Shown here: positions 17,293 through 26,284 of the stretch, one piece after another | Numbering within the stretch: the first letter of the stretch is position 1 | Layout of the letters: each line of letters begins with the position of its first letter | DNA from: Sneathiella aquimaris | Lineage (GTDB): Bacteria > Pseudomonadota > Alphaproteobacteria > Sneathiellales > Sneathiellaceae | Reading direction: 5' to 3' | DNA: 64,000 nucleotides | Assembly (NCBI RefSeq): GCF_026409565.1 | Contig: NZ_CP112881.1 | Coordinates: 558,001 to 622,000 of the forward strand | Notes under the pieces: generated by a model | The model's input: the letters and a program-made list of their open reading frames with translations, nothing else | Databases searched by the model: none | Told to the model about the DNA's origin: nothing | Program-made: the position numbers and the translations under genes

Positions 17293-18363
17293 ATGGCCTC
17301 CAACAAAACAAATCCTGGCAATTATTTTGAAGATTTCAAGCTGGGTCAGATTCTGACACATGCGACCCCCAGAACAATCACGGAAGGGGATGTCTCTCTG
17401 TATACGGCACTGTACGGCAGCCGTTTTGCGCTTCAGTCAGCGGATAGCTTTGCCATCGATTGCGGACTTCAGGCGGCGCCGGTCGATGATCTTCTTGTCT
17501 TTCATATTGTGTTCGGCAAGACGGTTCCGGATGTTTCGCTGAATGCAGTGGCTAATCTTGGATATGCTGATGTGCGCTTTTTGGCCCCGGTCTATCCGGG
17601 GGACAGTGTCCAGACAGTTTCCGAAGTCATCGGCCTGAAGGAAAATTCTAACGGTAAAACGGGTGTCGTTTACGTGCGCTCCACAGGAACCAACCAGGTA
17701 GGAGAAGTGGTTCTGGATTATGTTCGTTGGGTAATGGTCCGTAAAAATAATGTAGAGGCCCCGGCCCCCGATCCAGTGGTGCCGGACCTGCCTGATGTGG
17801 TGGATCCGTCGCAGTTATTACTGCCTGCCGAATTGGATATGCGGGATTTCAATCCTGTTCTTTCCGGTTCAGCGCATTTTTATGAAGATTATGAGATCGG
17901 CGAGAAAATTGATCATGTGGACGGTATGACCATTGAAGAAGCCGAACATATGATGGCCACCCGCTTGTATCAGAATACGGCGAAAGTTCATTTTAACCAG
18001 CATGTTCAGCAGCATGATCGTTTTGGCCAGCGGCTTATATACGGGGGCCATATTATCAGTCTGGCTCGTGCCCTGACTTTTAATGGTTTGGGAAATGCCG
18101 TCCTGATCAGTGCTATTAACGGGGGGTCCCATACGGCGCCTACATTTGCCGGGGATACGATATACGCCTGGAGTGAAATTCTCGACAAGGCTGATATTCC
18201 GGGACATATGGATGCAGGTGCGTTACGGGTTCGAACACGCGCGGTCAAAGATCTGGCGTGTGCAGAATTTCCCGATGTGGATGCGGATGGGAAAAGAAAT
18301 GCAGCCATTGTTCTTGATTTGGACTATTGGGTGATATTGCCAAAAGCCACACTTGCGGTATAA
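17293..18363 (+). CDS. Tandem MaoC-like hydratase, mesaconyl-CoA hydratase-like
   Basis: Two MaoC/hotdog domains in one chain (roughly residues 10-155 and 190-350), the architecture of mesaconyl-CoA (2-methylfumaryl-CoA) hydratase. The second half carries MTIEEAEHMMATRLYQNTAK, then VHFNQHVQQ and RLIYGGHIISLARALTFNGLGN, matching what I know of that family. It would interconvert mesaconyl-CoA and beta-methylmalyl-CoA, which the preceding CitE-like enzyme could cleave to glyoxylate and propionyl-CoA. Cotranscription is likely (11-base gap). Other enoyl-CoA hydratase activities are possible. Confidence 0.75.
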   Translation: MASNKTNPGNYFEDFKLGQILTHATPRTITEGDVSLYTALYGSRFALQSADSFAIDCGLQAAPVDDLLVFHIVFGKTVPDVSLNAVANLGYADVRFLAPVYPGDSVQTVSEVIGLKENSNGKTGVVYVRSTGTNQVGEVVLDYVRWVMVRKNNVEAPAPDPVVPDLPDVVDPSQLLLPAELDMRDFNPVLSGSAHFYEDYEIGEKIDHVDGMTIEEAEHMMATRLYQNTAKVHFNQHVQQHDRFGQRLIYGGHIISLARALTFNGLGNAVLISAINGGSHTAPTFAGDTIYAWSEILDKADIPGHMDAGALRVRTRAVKDLACAEFPDVDADGKRNAAIVLDLDYWVILPKATLAV

Positions 18364-18389
18364 AACAAAGAAGCATACATAAGGTTCGG

Positions 18390-18417
18390 TTGACTTCAAG
18401 GTTTCCAAGTCTACAAT
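18390..18417 (+). promoter_or_regulatory. Predicted promoter of sdhCDAB
   Basis: TTGACT (18390-18395), 16-base spacer, TACAAT (18412-18417); predicted start near 18424, about 50 bases before sdhC. A GACTT/AAGTC inverted repeat spans the spacer and could be an operator, though it may be chance. Confidence 0.5.
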
Positions 18418-18474
18418 CCGAGCGAAAAAGAAAGCCTTAGTTCCTGCAATGTATACCCTGCTAGAGAGATATCC

Positions 18475-18864
18475 ATGGCGAATGTAGAAAGACCGATATC
18501 GCCGCATCTGGGGATTTATAAACCTCAGATCACGATGGTGACATCCATTACCCACCGCATCACAGGCGTCGCCTTAGGCGTGGGTACCCTCCTGTTGACC
18601 TGGTGGCTGATCGCGGCCGCTGCTGGCCCCGACGCTTTTGAAACCGTAAACGGATTTATTTCCTCGTGGTTCGGGCGTCTCGTTTTGTTCGGCTTTAGCT
18701 GGGCTCTGTTCTACCACCTCTGCAATGGCATTCGCCATTTGTTCTGGGATGCCGGTAAGGGCTTTGAGCTTCCGACGATGCGGAAAACGGGTATGGCCGC
18801 AATTGTGATGTCTGTTGTTTTGACTGTCCTGACCTGGGTCATTGCATACGGAATAGGAGGGTAA
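18475..18864 (+). CDS. sdhC: Succinate dehydrogenase cytochrome b556 subunit SdhC
   Basis: Membrane anchor binding heme b and quinone in complex II. Three hydrophobic helices; N-terminal signature RPISPHLGIYKPQITMVTSI followed by THRITGVALG, and the heme-ligand region FYHLCNGIRHLFWDAG. 129 aa. First gene of sdhCDAB, two bases before sdhD. Confidence 0.96.
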   Translation: MANVERPISPHLGIYKPQITMVTSITHRITGVALGVGTLLLTWWLIAAAAGPDAFETVNGFISSWFGRLVLFGFSWALFYHLCNGIRHLFWDAGKGFELPTMRKTGMAAIVMSVVLTVLTWVIAYGIGG

Positions 18865-18866
18865 CC

Positions 18867-19247
18867 ATGAGTATGAGAACACCTCTTAAAAATGTCCGTC
18901 ATCTTGGCTCCGCCAAGGAAGGAACCGTTCATTGGTGGCATCAGAAGGTCACGGCAGTTGCGCTGATCCCACTCTTTGTTATCGCACTGGCTTACGTGAT
19001 TTCTTTGGTTGGTGCTGATTACGAACGGGTTCGTTATATTCTCAGTCTGCCATTTACCTCTATTATTCTTCTCCTTCTTATTGGCGCAACCTTCTATCAT
19101 TTGAAGCTTGGCCTGCAGGTTGTCATTGAAGATTATATTCATGGTGAGCTTAGAAAAGTTGTCTGCCTGATGCTGAACAATTTCTTCTGTGCTGTTGTTG
19201 GTCTTGCCGCTGCGCTGGCCGTTTTAAAGCTGGCGTTTGGGGGATAA
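18867..19247 (+). CDS. sdhD: Succinate dehydrogenase membrane anchor subunit SdhD
   Basis: Second membrane anchor of complex II. Three hydrophobic segments; the conserved [17 protein letters not shown] at the start and [19 protein letters not shown], containing the heme/quinone-region His and Asp-Tyr, identify it. 126 aa. Its GGAGG ribosome-binding site lies within the end of sdhC, so translation is coupled. Confidence 0.95.
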   Translation: MSMRTPLKNVRHLGSAKEGTVHWWHQKVTAVALIPLFVIALAYVISLVGADYERVRYILSLPFTSIILLLLIGATFYHLKLGLQVVIEDYIHGELRKVVCLMLNNFFCAVVGLAAALAVLKLAFGG

Positions 19248-19252
19248 AGTAT

Positions 19253-21046
19253 ATGTCTGAAGCCTATCCGATTATTGAACATAAATATGACGTGGTCGTC
19301 GTCGGCGCTGGTGGCGCCGGTCTTCGTGCGACTATGGGCATGGCCCAGGCTGGCCTGAAAACAGCCGCGATTACCAAAGTTTTCCCGACCCGGTCTCACA
19401 CTGTTGCAGCGCAGGGTGGTATCTCAGCTTCCTTGGGAAATATGGGTGAAGATAACTGGCAGTGGCACATGTATGACACTGTAAAGGGATCTGACTGGCT
19501 GGGTGATCAGGACGCTATTGAATATATGTGCCGTGAAGCCCCGGCGGCTGTTCTGGAACTGGAACAGTTCGGAATGCCGTTCAGCCGGACGGAAGAAGGT
19601 AAAATCTATCAGCGTGCCTTTGGTGGTATGACAACCCAGTTTGGTGAAGGCCCTGCCGCACAGCGGACATGTGCAGCCGCTGACCGGACGGGTCATGCGA
19701 TGTTGCATACGCTTTATAGCCAGTCTTTGAAATACGATACCGATTTTTACATCGAATATTTCGCGCTGGACCTCATCATGGACAAAGATGGCGCCTGTAA
19801 AGGGGTTCTTTGTCTTTGCCTTGAGGACGGAACCCTGCATCTTTTCCGGTCCCATATGGTTGTCTTGGCAACGGGTGGCTTTGGGCGTGCCTATTTCTCC
19901 TGTACGTCAGCACACACCTGCACAGGTGACGGTGGCGGTATGGTTCTGCGGGCAGGTCTGCCGTTGCAGGATATGGAATTCACACAATTCCACCCGACCG
20001 GTATCTATGGCGCGGGTTGCCTGATTACAGAGGGTGTGCGCGGTGAAGGCGGATATCTTGTCAATGGTGAGGGCGAACGTTTCATGGAACGATATGCCCC
20101 AAGTGCCAAGGATCTGGCCAGCCGGGATGTTGTTTCGCGGTCAATGACCATGGAAATCCGGGAAGGCCGCGGTGTTGGCGGACGTAAAGATCATATTTAT
20201 CTGCATCTGGATCATTTGGACAAAGCGATGATCGAAGAACGCCTGCCGGGTATTTCTGAAAGTGCCCGCATTTTTGCTGGTGTTGATGTGAATAAAGAGC
20301 CAATCCCTGTTATCCCTACGGTTCACTATAATATGGGCGGTATTCCAACCAATTATCATGGTGAAGTTGTTGATTTGAAAGATGGCAACCCGGATGCCGT
20401 TGTCCCAGGCCTGATGGCTGTGGGCGAGGCCGCGTGCGTGTCTGTTCACGGTGCAAACCGCCTGGGTTCAAATTCCCTGATTGACCTTGTGGTCTTTGGC
20501 CGGGCGGCGGCGCTTCGTGCAAAAGATGTTGTGACGTCCGGTGAAGCCCATTCACCGTTGGCGGCCGATGCCTGTGATGAGGCTTTGGGTCGATTGGATA
20601 AATTCCGCAACGCAAAAGGCGGACAGTCTACGGCACAGATCCGTGATAAAATGCAGCGGGTAATGCAGGATGACTGCGCTGTCTTCCGGACAGGAGAGAC
20701 CTTGAAGGCCGGCGTAACAAAAATCAATGATGTTGAAAAACAGATGGCCGATATTGCGACAACAGATCGCTCGCTCGTCTGGAATTCTGACCTCGTTGAA
20801 ACGCTGGAACTGGATAACTTGATCCGTCAGGCTGTGGTTTCCATGACAGCGGCTGAAAACAGAAAAGAAAGCCGCGGCGCTCATGCTCGTGAAGATTTCC
20901 CGGATCGGGATGATAAAAACTGGATGAAGCATACGCTCACCTATCATACCGATGCAGAGGGCGTGAAACTGGATTACCGTCCGGTTCATGATTACACGCT
21001 CACTGAAGAAATCGACTATATCAAACCCAAAGCCCGGGTCTACTAA
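19253..21046 (+). CDS. sdhA: Succinate dehydrogenase flavoprotein subunit SdhA
   Basis: FAD-containing catalytic subunit oxidising succinate to fumarate. Dinucleotide motif [12 protein letters not shown] (15-26); covalent FAD attachment His49 in [10 protein letters not shown]; active-site region [24 protein letters not shown]-terminal [18 protein letters not shown]. 597 aa, full length. Five bases after sdhD. Confidence 0.98.
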   Translation: MSEAYPIIEHKYDVVVVGAGGAGLRATMGMAQAGLKTAAITKVFPTRSHTVAAQGGISASLGNMGEDNWQWHMYDTVKGSDWLGDQDAIEYMCREAPAAVLELEQFGMPFSRTEEGKIYQRAFGGMTTQFGEGPAAQRTCAAADRTGHAMLHTLYSQSLKYDTDFYIEYFALDLIMDKDGACKGVLCLCLEDGTLHLFRSHMVVLATGGFGRAYFSCTSAHTCTGDGGGMVLRAGLPLQDMEFTQFHPTGIYGAGCLITEGVRGEGGYLVNGEGERFMERYAPSAKDLASRDVVSRSMTMEIREGRGVGGRKDHIYLHLDHLDKAMIEERLPGISESARIFAGVDVNKEPIPVIPTVHYNMGGIPTNYHGEVVDLKDGNPDAVVPGLMAVGEAACVSVHGANRLGSNSLIDLVVFGRAAALRAKDVVTSGEAHSPLAADACDEALGRLDKFRNAKGGQSTAQIRDKMQRVMQDDCAVFRTGETLKAGVTKINDVEKQMADIATTDRSLVWNSDLVETLELDNLIRQAVVSMTAAENRKESRGAHAREDFPDRDDKNWMKHTLTYHTDAEGVKLDYRPVHDYTLTEEIDYIKPKARVY

Positions 21047-21064
21047 GAGGATTAGGGACGTAAA

Positions 21065-21847
21065 ATGGTTGAATTGACATTACCTAAAAATTCACGCGTA
21101 GGCACCGGTAAGACCCATCCGAAACCGGATGGGGCTAAGAATACCAAAGCTTTTAACGTGTATCGCTGGTCACCAGATGACACAGAAAATCCACGCATCG
21201 ATACCTATCATGTGGATCTGGATGACTGTGGTCCGATGATTTTGGACGGTCTGATCAAGATCAAAAACGAAATTGATCCGACGCTAACATTCCGGCGCTC
21301 GTGCCGTGAGGGTATTTGTGGCTCCTGTGCCATGAATATCAATGGTACGAATACGCTGGCCTGTACAAAAGGCATGGATGAGGTGGATGGCGATATTAAT
21401 ATCTATCCGCTACCGCATCAGCCTGTTGTTAAAGACCTTGTGCCGGATCTGACCAATTTCTATGCGCAATATGCGTCTATTAAACCGTGGATGCAGACCC
21501 AGACACCACCACCTCCTGATCAGGAGCGTTTGCAGTCGAAGGAAGACCGGGAAAAGCTGGATGGTCTATACGAGTGTATTCTGTGCGCGTGTTGTTCGAC
21601 ATCCTGCCCAAGTTACTGGTGGAATTCAGATCGGTTCCTCGGCCCTGCCATTCTTTTGCAGGCTTACCGCTGGTTAGCGGACAGCCGGGATGAGTTTACC
21701 GGCGAGCGTCTGGATAATCTGGAAGATCCGTTCCGTCTGTATCGCTGTCATACGATTATGAATTGTGCGAATACTTGTCCTAAAGGATTGAACCCTGCAA
21801 AAGCCATTGCAGAGATCAAAAAAATGATGGTTGAGCGCCGCGGTTAG
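21065..21847 (+). CDS. sdhB: Succinate dehydrogenase iron-sulfur subunit SdhB
   Basis: Electron-transfer subunit with three clusters: [2Fe-2S] by C80, C85, C88 and C100; [4Fe-4S] by C171, C174 and C177 with a later Cys; [3Fe-4S] by C181, C228 and C234, with C238 completing the last pair of sites. 260 aa. Followed within 25 bases by a strong terminator closing sdhCDAB. Confidence 0.98.
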   Translation: MVELTLPKNSRVGTGKTHPKPDGAKNTKAFNVYRWSPDDTENPRIDTYHVDLDDCGPMILDGLIKIKNEIDPTLTFRRSCREGICGSCAMNINGTNTLACTKGMDEVDGDINIYPLPHQPVVKDLVPDLTNFYAQYASIKPWMQTQTPPPPDQERLQSKEDREKLDGLYECILCACCSTSCPSYWWNSDRFLGPAILLQAYRWLADSRDEFTGERLDNLEDPFRLYRCHTIMNCANTCPKGLNPAKAIAEIKKMMVERRG

Positions 21848-21870
21848 TGGTTTCTATCAATCTATACAGG

Positions 21871-21895
21871 AAGGTCGCCTCTGGCGGCCTTTTTT
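21871..21895 (+). terminator. Intrinsic terminator after sdhB
   Basis: AAGGTCGCC (21871-21879) pairs with GGCGGCCTT (21883-21891), one T-G wobble, three-base loop, then T to 21895. Confidence 0.88.
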
Positions 21896-21949
21896 GTTGC
21901 CTGTTCCTGCGCAGTCTTCCACTATGAGGAAAAGAGGGGGGGCGGCAGT

Positions 21950-22726
21950 ATGATGGATTACGTTTTGACATTCCTGGTGGATGGCTTGTCTTTACCGGGG
22001 CTTGTTCTGATCGCGCTGCCATTTGCGTTTTTTGACTGGCTCAGTTTGGGGCGCAGAAAGTTTTTATTCTATACGTTGGGCTGCTTTATTTTGATGAGTT
22101 TGCCGGTAACGGGAAAAGCATTATTGTGGCCGCTCGAAATCGGCGTTTTATATTCTGAAATACCAGATGGCGAAGCACCAGCGGGAATACAGGCCATTGC
22201 TGTCATATCCAACGGAACCGAGACTGATCGTCAAATCGGGGCTGAGGCGATTGCCCCAACATCGTATTTCCGTTTTTTGAAAGCAGCGTCTTTGGCCCGT
22301 CAATCTGGCGTTCCTTTGTTAGTGTCGGGGACGGCGCGAAATGGGGACGGGAAAACAACAGATATTGAATATATCCAAACAGTCGCACAGCAGCAGTTTC
22401 AGGATGTTGAGATAAAATATCAGGGGGGCGCACGGTCAACCACCGACCATGTGACGCATCTGGTGAAGATGAGCGGCGAGGTTGGTGCGTCTAAAATTCT
22501 TCTTCTTACAACGGGCCATCATGCTTTACGTAGTCGAGCCTTGCTTCGTGCGCACAAGATTGCACCGGATCCGGTCGTTGTTGGTGTGCGCCACGCTTCT
22601 TTCTTGCCCACTGACTTGCTCCCTTCCTTTGAAGGCTTCTATTTCTGGAAATTGGCGCTTAAAGAATATGTGGGACTTATGAAATACTGGCTCGACGGCG
22701 TCCTCTCGATTTCTGACCTTAAATAA
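21950..22726 (+). CDS. YdcF/ElyC-like DUF218 membrane protein
   Basis: Probable inner-membrane protein with a DUF218 (YdcF/SanA/ElyC) domain, a family linked to envelope and lipid-carrier functions. Two N-terminal hydrophobic segments (about 10-30 and 36-56) precede the domain, whose features include AIAVISNGTETDRQIGAEA, PLLVSGTARN, the SARSTTDHV-like GGARSTTDHVTHLV and LLLTTGHHALRSRALLRAH. Function in this organism is unknown. ATG preceded by GGGGGGGCGGCAGT. It stands alone between the sdhB terminator and the TetR promoter. Confidence 0.75.
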   Translation: MMDYVLTFLVDGLSLPGLVLIALPFAFFDWLSLGRRKFLFYTLGCFILMSLPVTGKALLWPLEIGVLYSEIPDGEAPAGIQAIAVISNGTETDRQIGAEAIAPTSYFRFLKAASLARQSGVPLLVSGTARNGDGKTTDIEYIQTVAQQQFQDVEIKYQGGARSTTDHVTHLVKMSGEVGASKILLLTTGHHALRSRALLRAHKIAPDPVVVGVRHASFLPTDLLPSFEGFYFWKLALKEYVGLMKYWLDGVLSISDLK

Positions 22727-22745
22727 CAAGTGCCCGGAACAGGCA

Positions 22746-22788
22746 TTGACAAAACCCAATCTATAAAATAAATAGACCGTTCTGTATA
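22746..22788 (+). promoter_or_regulatory. Promoter with overlapping operator for the TetR gene
   Basis: TTGACA (22746-22751), 17-base spacer, TAAATA (22769-22774). Overlapping the -10 and predicted start is an operator-like element ATAGACCGTTCTGTATA (22772-22788), with an imperfect dyad AGACCGTTCT at its core. It resembles, from memory, the AGACC-TCnnTATA box of the LmrA/YxaF subgroup of TetR regulators. Placement predicts autorepression. Confidence 0.55.
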
Positions 22789-22804
22789 TTTTATGGAAGG
22801 CGCC

Positions 22805-23377
22805 ATGTCTAAAGGATTGCAAACTAAAGCCCGTATTGTTGATGTCGCTGCGGATCTTATTCAGACCAGCGGATATCACGCGATGGGGATCAATCAAATT
22901 ACCGCTCATGGGAAAATTCCTAAGGGGTCGCTGTATTTCCATTTTCCGGGTGGAAAAGAGGCGATCGCGTTGGCGGCTATTGAGCAGGGTGGTCAGACGG
23001 TGCAGTCGATCTTATGTGAGGCACGGCAAGGCGCGGATACGACGGAAGCTTTTATCTCCGCTGTCGTTGAAGCCTTTTGCGCATTATTGACGAATACCGG
23101 TTTTCAAAAAGGGTGCCCGGTCAGTTCAATCACACTGGAAATGGCACCAGGTTCTGATCCGATTACGGCGGCCTGCAAAGATGTTTTTGACAGGTGGCAC
23201 CATGAAATTGAAGAAGCCTTGGTTCAGCTGAAATGTTCCCATCCTAATAAACCCGCCCTCGCAACACTTCTACTGAGTGCGATCGAAGGGTCCCTCATTA
23301 TCTGCCGGGCACAAAAAAACACCCGGTCCCTAGAGGAAACGAAAGACCTGCTTCTTCCCCTTTGTGCAACGAATTAA
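22805..23377 (+). CDS. TetR/AcrR family regulator (LmrA/YxaF-like)
   Basis: TetR-type repressor. The N-terminal helix-turn-helix is typical: TKARIVDVAADLIQTSGYHA then GINQITAHGKIPKGSLYFHF. The C-terminal ligand domain (GCPVSSITLEMAPGSD) resembles the LmrA/YxaF group, which controls efflux or detoxification genes. I prefer the ATG at 22805, which has GGAAGG four bases upstream; the ATG at 22793 lies only about 12 bases from the predicted transcript start and lacks a site. Probably controls itself and the metallo-hydrolase gene nine bases downstream. Confidence 0.85.
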   Translation: MSKGLQTKARIVDVAADLIQTSGYHAMGINQITAHGKIPKGSLYFHFPGGKEAIALAAIEQGGQTVQSILCEARQGADTTEAFISAVVEAFCALLTNTGFQKGCPVSSITLEMAPGSDPITAACKDVFDRWHHEIEEALVQLKCSHPNKPALATLLLSAIEGSLIICRAQKNTRSLEETKDLLLPLCATN

Positions 23378-23386
23378 GGACTAACA

Positions 23387-24355
23387 ATGGTAAAAAAGAT
23401 TTTGCTCGCACTGGCAGTGGTGCTGATTGCCTTCATCTGTCTTTTGACCTGGCATTTCTGGCCACGGCAAATTGACGTTTCAGCCTATCCGGCGCCAACA
23501 TTTGCAAAAACGACCGTCAATATTGACCCGCAGCAGATGGGAGAGGTGCGCCTTGGGTATTTTAGTACGGGGCACAATTTGTCTCCCGAAGCATTTGTCT
23601 TTAGCGGGGGGGATCTGACAAAAACCCACAAATCCTTGTATTCCGGAATGGTGGTCAAGCATCCGAAAGGGACTTTTTTGTTTGAAGGGGGCATTGGTTC
23701 GGACGTTGCAGAACAGTCCGAAAAGCATTTTTCAGGCTTTCAAAGGCTGCTTTTTTCATTCGTTCCAGAGCCAACAGCACGGCAGCATATCGAAAAATCA
23801 CCGGTTAAGATGGACGAGATCGATTTCGTCTTGCTCACCCATCTGCACTGGGATCATACAGGGGTTATTTCAGAAATCCCGGACGCGCAGTTGCAGGTCA
23901 CACAGGATGAGCTGAGCTGGGCGAAAGAACATGGCACTGGGGCCGCAGGGTTTTTTCCTGATCAGTATAATCGAAGTGACCTTAACTGGAAGTTTGTTAC
24001 GTTTGAAGCTGTCCCTTACGAAAATTTTGAACGCTCTCACGATCTGTATGGTGATGGTTCGATTGTTCTGGTTCCGCTGAACGGCCACACCGCTGGAAGC
24101 CTTGGTATGTTCGTAACGTTGCGGGATGGGACGCGTTATTTCTTTATCGGAGACATTTCCTGGTCGGCAAAGGCAGTCGAGATACCTGCGATGCGTCCCC
24201 CTTTAGGGCAGCATCTTGCAGATCAGTATACGGATGCCTTAACAGAAAGCGTTGTCGGTCTTTATCATCTTAAAAAACGATATCCCGATTTAAAGATTGT
24301 TCCAACACATGATGCAACAGCGTTCCAGTCGGTGGAAAAACTCTCTGACTGGTAA
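23387..24355 (+). CDS. Metallo-beta-lactamase-fold hydrolase, membrane-anchored
   Basis: MBL-fold enzyme of unknown substrate. An N-terminal hydrophobic helix (residues 3-25) suggests export or anchoring. Metal ligands: HLHWDH in VLLTHLHWDHTGVI, His in NGHTAGSLG, Asp in FFIGDISW and the C-terminal His in VPTHDAT. Quorum-lactonase-like and glyoxalase-like members share this pattern, so substrate is open. Nine bases after the TetR gene, so most likely its regulated partner. Confidence 0.82.
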   Translation: MVKKILLALAVVLIAFICLLTWHFWPRQIDVSAYPAPTFAKTTVNIDPQQMGEVRLGYFSTGHNLSPEAFVFSGGDLTKTHKSLYSGMVVKHPKGTFLFEGGIGSDVAEQSEKHFSGFQRLLFSFVPEPTARQHIEKSPVKMDEIDFVLLTHLHWDHTGVISEIPDAQLQVTQDELSWAKEHGTGAAGFFPDQYNRSDLNWKFVTFEAVPYENFERSHDLYGDGSIVLVPLNGHTAGSLGMFVTLRDGTRYFFIGDISWSAKAVEIPAMRPPLGQHLADQYTDALTESVVGLYHLKKRYPDLKIVPTHDATAFQSVEKLSDW

Positions 24356-24453
24356 GGAAAGTGGCTCTATCCATTTTCGATTTTTGGAACTGTTAATGAC
24401 CGCAGCTTCTGTTAAATCTGATCGTCATTGTTCATGATTTGGAAGCTCGTAAG

Positions 24454-25059
24454 ATGTATGTTCCCCAACATTTCAGTAGTCCGGCAATTGAGACCCTTGT
24501 TTCTTTGTTGCCGGACGCCAGTTTTGCCACCCTTGTAACCGTTGACGATCAGGGAGATCCATTTGCCAGCCATATTCCGGTGAGCTTTGATGCCAAGGCT
24601 GGCGAATATGGAACCATTACCGGACATCTGGCAAAAGCAAACCCTCATTCAGGGTTCATCGCCACTCGTCCATCACTCGTCATTTTTTCTGGACCGCATC
24701 AGTATATCTCCCCCCGGGATTACGACACAAAGATGAATGTTCCAACCTGGAACTATGTGGCGGTCCATGCACGCGGACAGGCTGTTATCGAGACGGAACG
24801 TGAAAGGGTAAGAGCTGTTCTCGAAGGACTGACCCGGGAAAATGAGCGGGATCGCCGCGACCCGTGGGACGTCGGGATGTTCGACGAAAAACGCCTTAAC
24901 GCGATGATGAACGCAATTGTTGCTTTCAATATTCCGGTGGCGCAGTTGCAGGCGAAAGCCAAGCTGGGGCAGAATAAATCTGAGGCCGACAGAAAAGCGC
25001 TGGCGGATGCGACGATCGGGACAGAACTGGAAGCATGGCAGCGATCTTCTGCGTCATGA
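24454..25059 (+). CDS. PaiB-family FMN-binding protein
   Basis: FMN-binding split-barrel protein of the PaiB family (named for a Bacillus negative regulator of sporulation and protease genes; many members are probably flavin enzymes). Start at the ATG giving MYVPQHFSSPA, the family's usual beginning, with GGAAG eight bases before it; the TTG at 24439 is less likely. Family stretches: LATLVTVDDQGDPFASHIPV-like TLVTVDDQGDPFASHIPV, HLAKANPHS, IFSGPHQYISPRDY and VPTWNYVAVHARG. 201 aa. Confidence 0.85.
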   Translation: MYVPQHFSSPAIETLVSLLPDASFATLVTVDDQGDPFASHIPVSFDAKAGEYGTITGHLAKANPHSGFIATRPSLVIFSGPHQYISPRDYDTKMNVPTWNYVAVHARGQAVIETERERVRAVLEGLTRENERDRRDPWDVGMFDEKRLNAMMNAIVAFNIPVAQLQAKAKLGQNKSEADRKALADATIGTELEAWQRSSAS

Positions 25060-25106
25060 CCGTATCTGTAACATGATACGAGATGGTTCCCTGATCGTCG
25101 GGCGTA

Positions 25107-26228
25107 TCAGGTGATTGCGCCCTTAAGATAGTCTTCTGAACGCATTTCCATAAGACGGGACACGGTTCTGGCAAACTCGAAATGCCCATCCCCCTGTTCA
25201 TAGAGATTGTCAGCCTCCACTTCAGCTGAGAGGACAAGGTTTGCGCCGGCTTCATACAGAACGTCGACTAACGTAACGAACCGCTTTGCCTCATTGCGAT
25301 TATGGGGCCCGAGTTTGGGAACATTATCGAGGATCAGGGAATGAAAATTTTCTGCAAGAAGCAGGAAATCAGAGGCGCCCAAAGGCCGGGCACAAAGCTC
25401 CTCAAAGGAAAAGCGTGCGACACCGCGGGCGGTCGTATGGGCATGGAGTTCCCGGCCTTGTGTTTTTAATGTGAGAGGCGCTGGTTTGGTGCCCTCTGTC
25501 AACATGTCGAACACCCGGTTAAGATTTTCGTCAGCCTCTGGCCCAAGAGGCGAGAAATAAACCGGGCTTTTCGAGAGCCGGTCCAGACGATAATCGGTCC
25601 CGCCTGATAAGTGCAGGATATCCAGTTCTTCCTTGATCAGGTCAATAAAAGGTAAAAACAGATCGCGGTTCAGACCATCTTTGTAAAGATCTTCGGGCAC
25701 CCTGTTTGATGTCGCAATGACAACGACACCATGCGAGAAAAGGAGTTCGAACAAACGTCCAAGGAGCATGGCGTCGGCAACGTCACTGACTTGAAATTCA
25801 TCAAAGCAAAGGAGCCAGGCGTCATCTGCTATTTTTTGGGCCAGCGGCTCTATCGGATCGTCCCCTTTGCGGTTTGGATCTTTCCGCCACTGATGAATAA
25901 AGGCATGTACTTCCAGCATAAAGGCGTGAAAATGTACGCGTCTTTTTTGGGTGACCGGAGCCGTGTCAAAGAATAAATCCATCAACATCGACTTACCCCG
26001 TCCCACATCGCCATACATATAAATGCCCTGCGGGGGTTCCACTCGCGGTTTGCGGGCGCCAAGGCGAAACACGTCAGTCCAATGCGGGCTGGTGATCGGA
26101 TTGTAGGATTGCAGGCGACGATGCAGGGTCTGGAGTTTTTCAACTGCCAATTCCTGGATGGGGTCGTGCTGGATCGCATTCTCGGCGCGTAAAGCCCGAT
26201 ATGCTTCAAGGGGGCCGTGTGAAGTCAT
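25107..26228 (-). CDS. zapE: Cell division protein ZapE (AFG1-like ATPase)
   Basis: AFG1/ZapE family P-loop ATPase; in E. coli it interacts with FtsZ, and mitochondrial homologues support respiratory-complex quality control. Walker A GDVGRGKS (73-80) within GIYMYGDVGRGKSMLMDLFF, Walker B in WLLCFDEFQVSDVADAMLL, and sensor regions VIATSNRVPEDLYKDGL and RFSFEELCARPLGASDF. 373 aa. Monocistronic here, convergent with the PaiB gene across 47 bases that contain two short inverted repeats. Confidence 0.93.
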   Translation of the reverse strand: MTSHGPLEAYRALRAENAIQHDPIQELAVEKLQTLHRRLQSYNPITSPHWTDVFRLGARKPRVEPPQGIYMYGDVGRGKSMLMDLFFDTAPVTQKRRVHFHAFMLEVHAFIHQWRKDPNRKGDDPIEPLAQKIADDAWLLCFDEFQVSDVADAMLLGRLFELLFSHGVVVIATSNRVPEDLYKDGLNRDLFLPFIDLIKEELDILHLSGGTDYRLDRLSKSPVYFSPLGPEADENLNRVFDMLTEGTKPAPLTLKTQGRELHAHTTARGVARFSFEELCARPLGASDFLLLAENFHSLILDNVPKLGPHNRNEAKRFVTLVDVLYEAGANLVLSAEVEADNLYEQGDGHFEFARTVSRLMEMRSEDYLKGAIT

Positions 26229-26284
26229 GATGGCGTTAAAGCAAGCTTCTGCGAGGATGTAAAGAGGAATGCCGCAAAGGGCGG

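Noticed and set aside
24356-24453. RNA gene in the MBL-PaiB gap
   Set aside because: Only a weak ATGAC/GTCAT repeat; no tRNA arms, no terminator, no promoter worth reporting.
25060-25112. Terminator between PaiB and zapE
   Set aside because: Two 6-bp inverted repeats (CGTATC/GATACG and CCTGAT/ATCAGG) exist but neither has a T-run, and the second reaches into the zapE stop.
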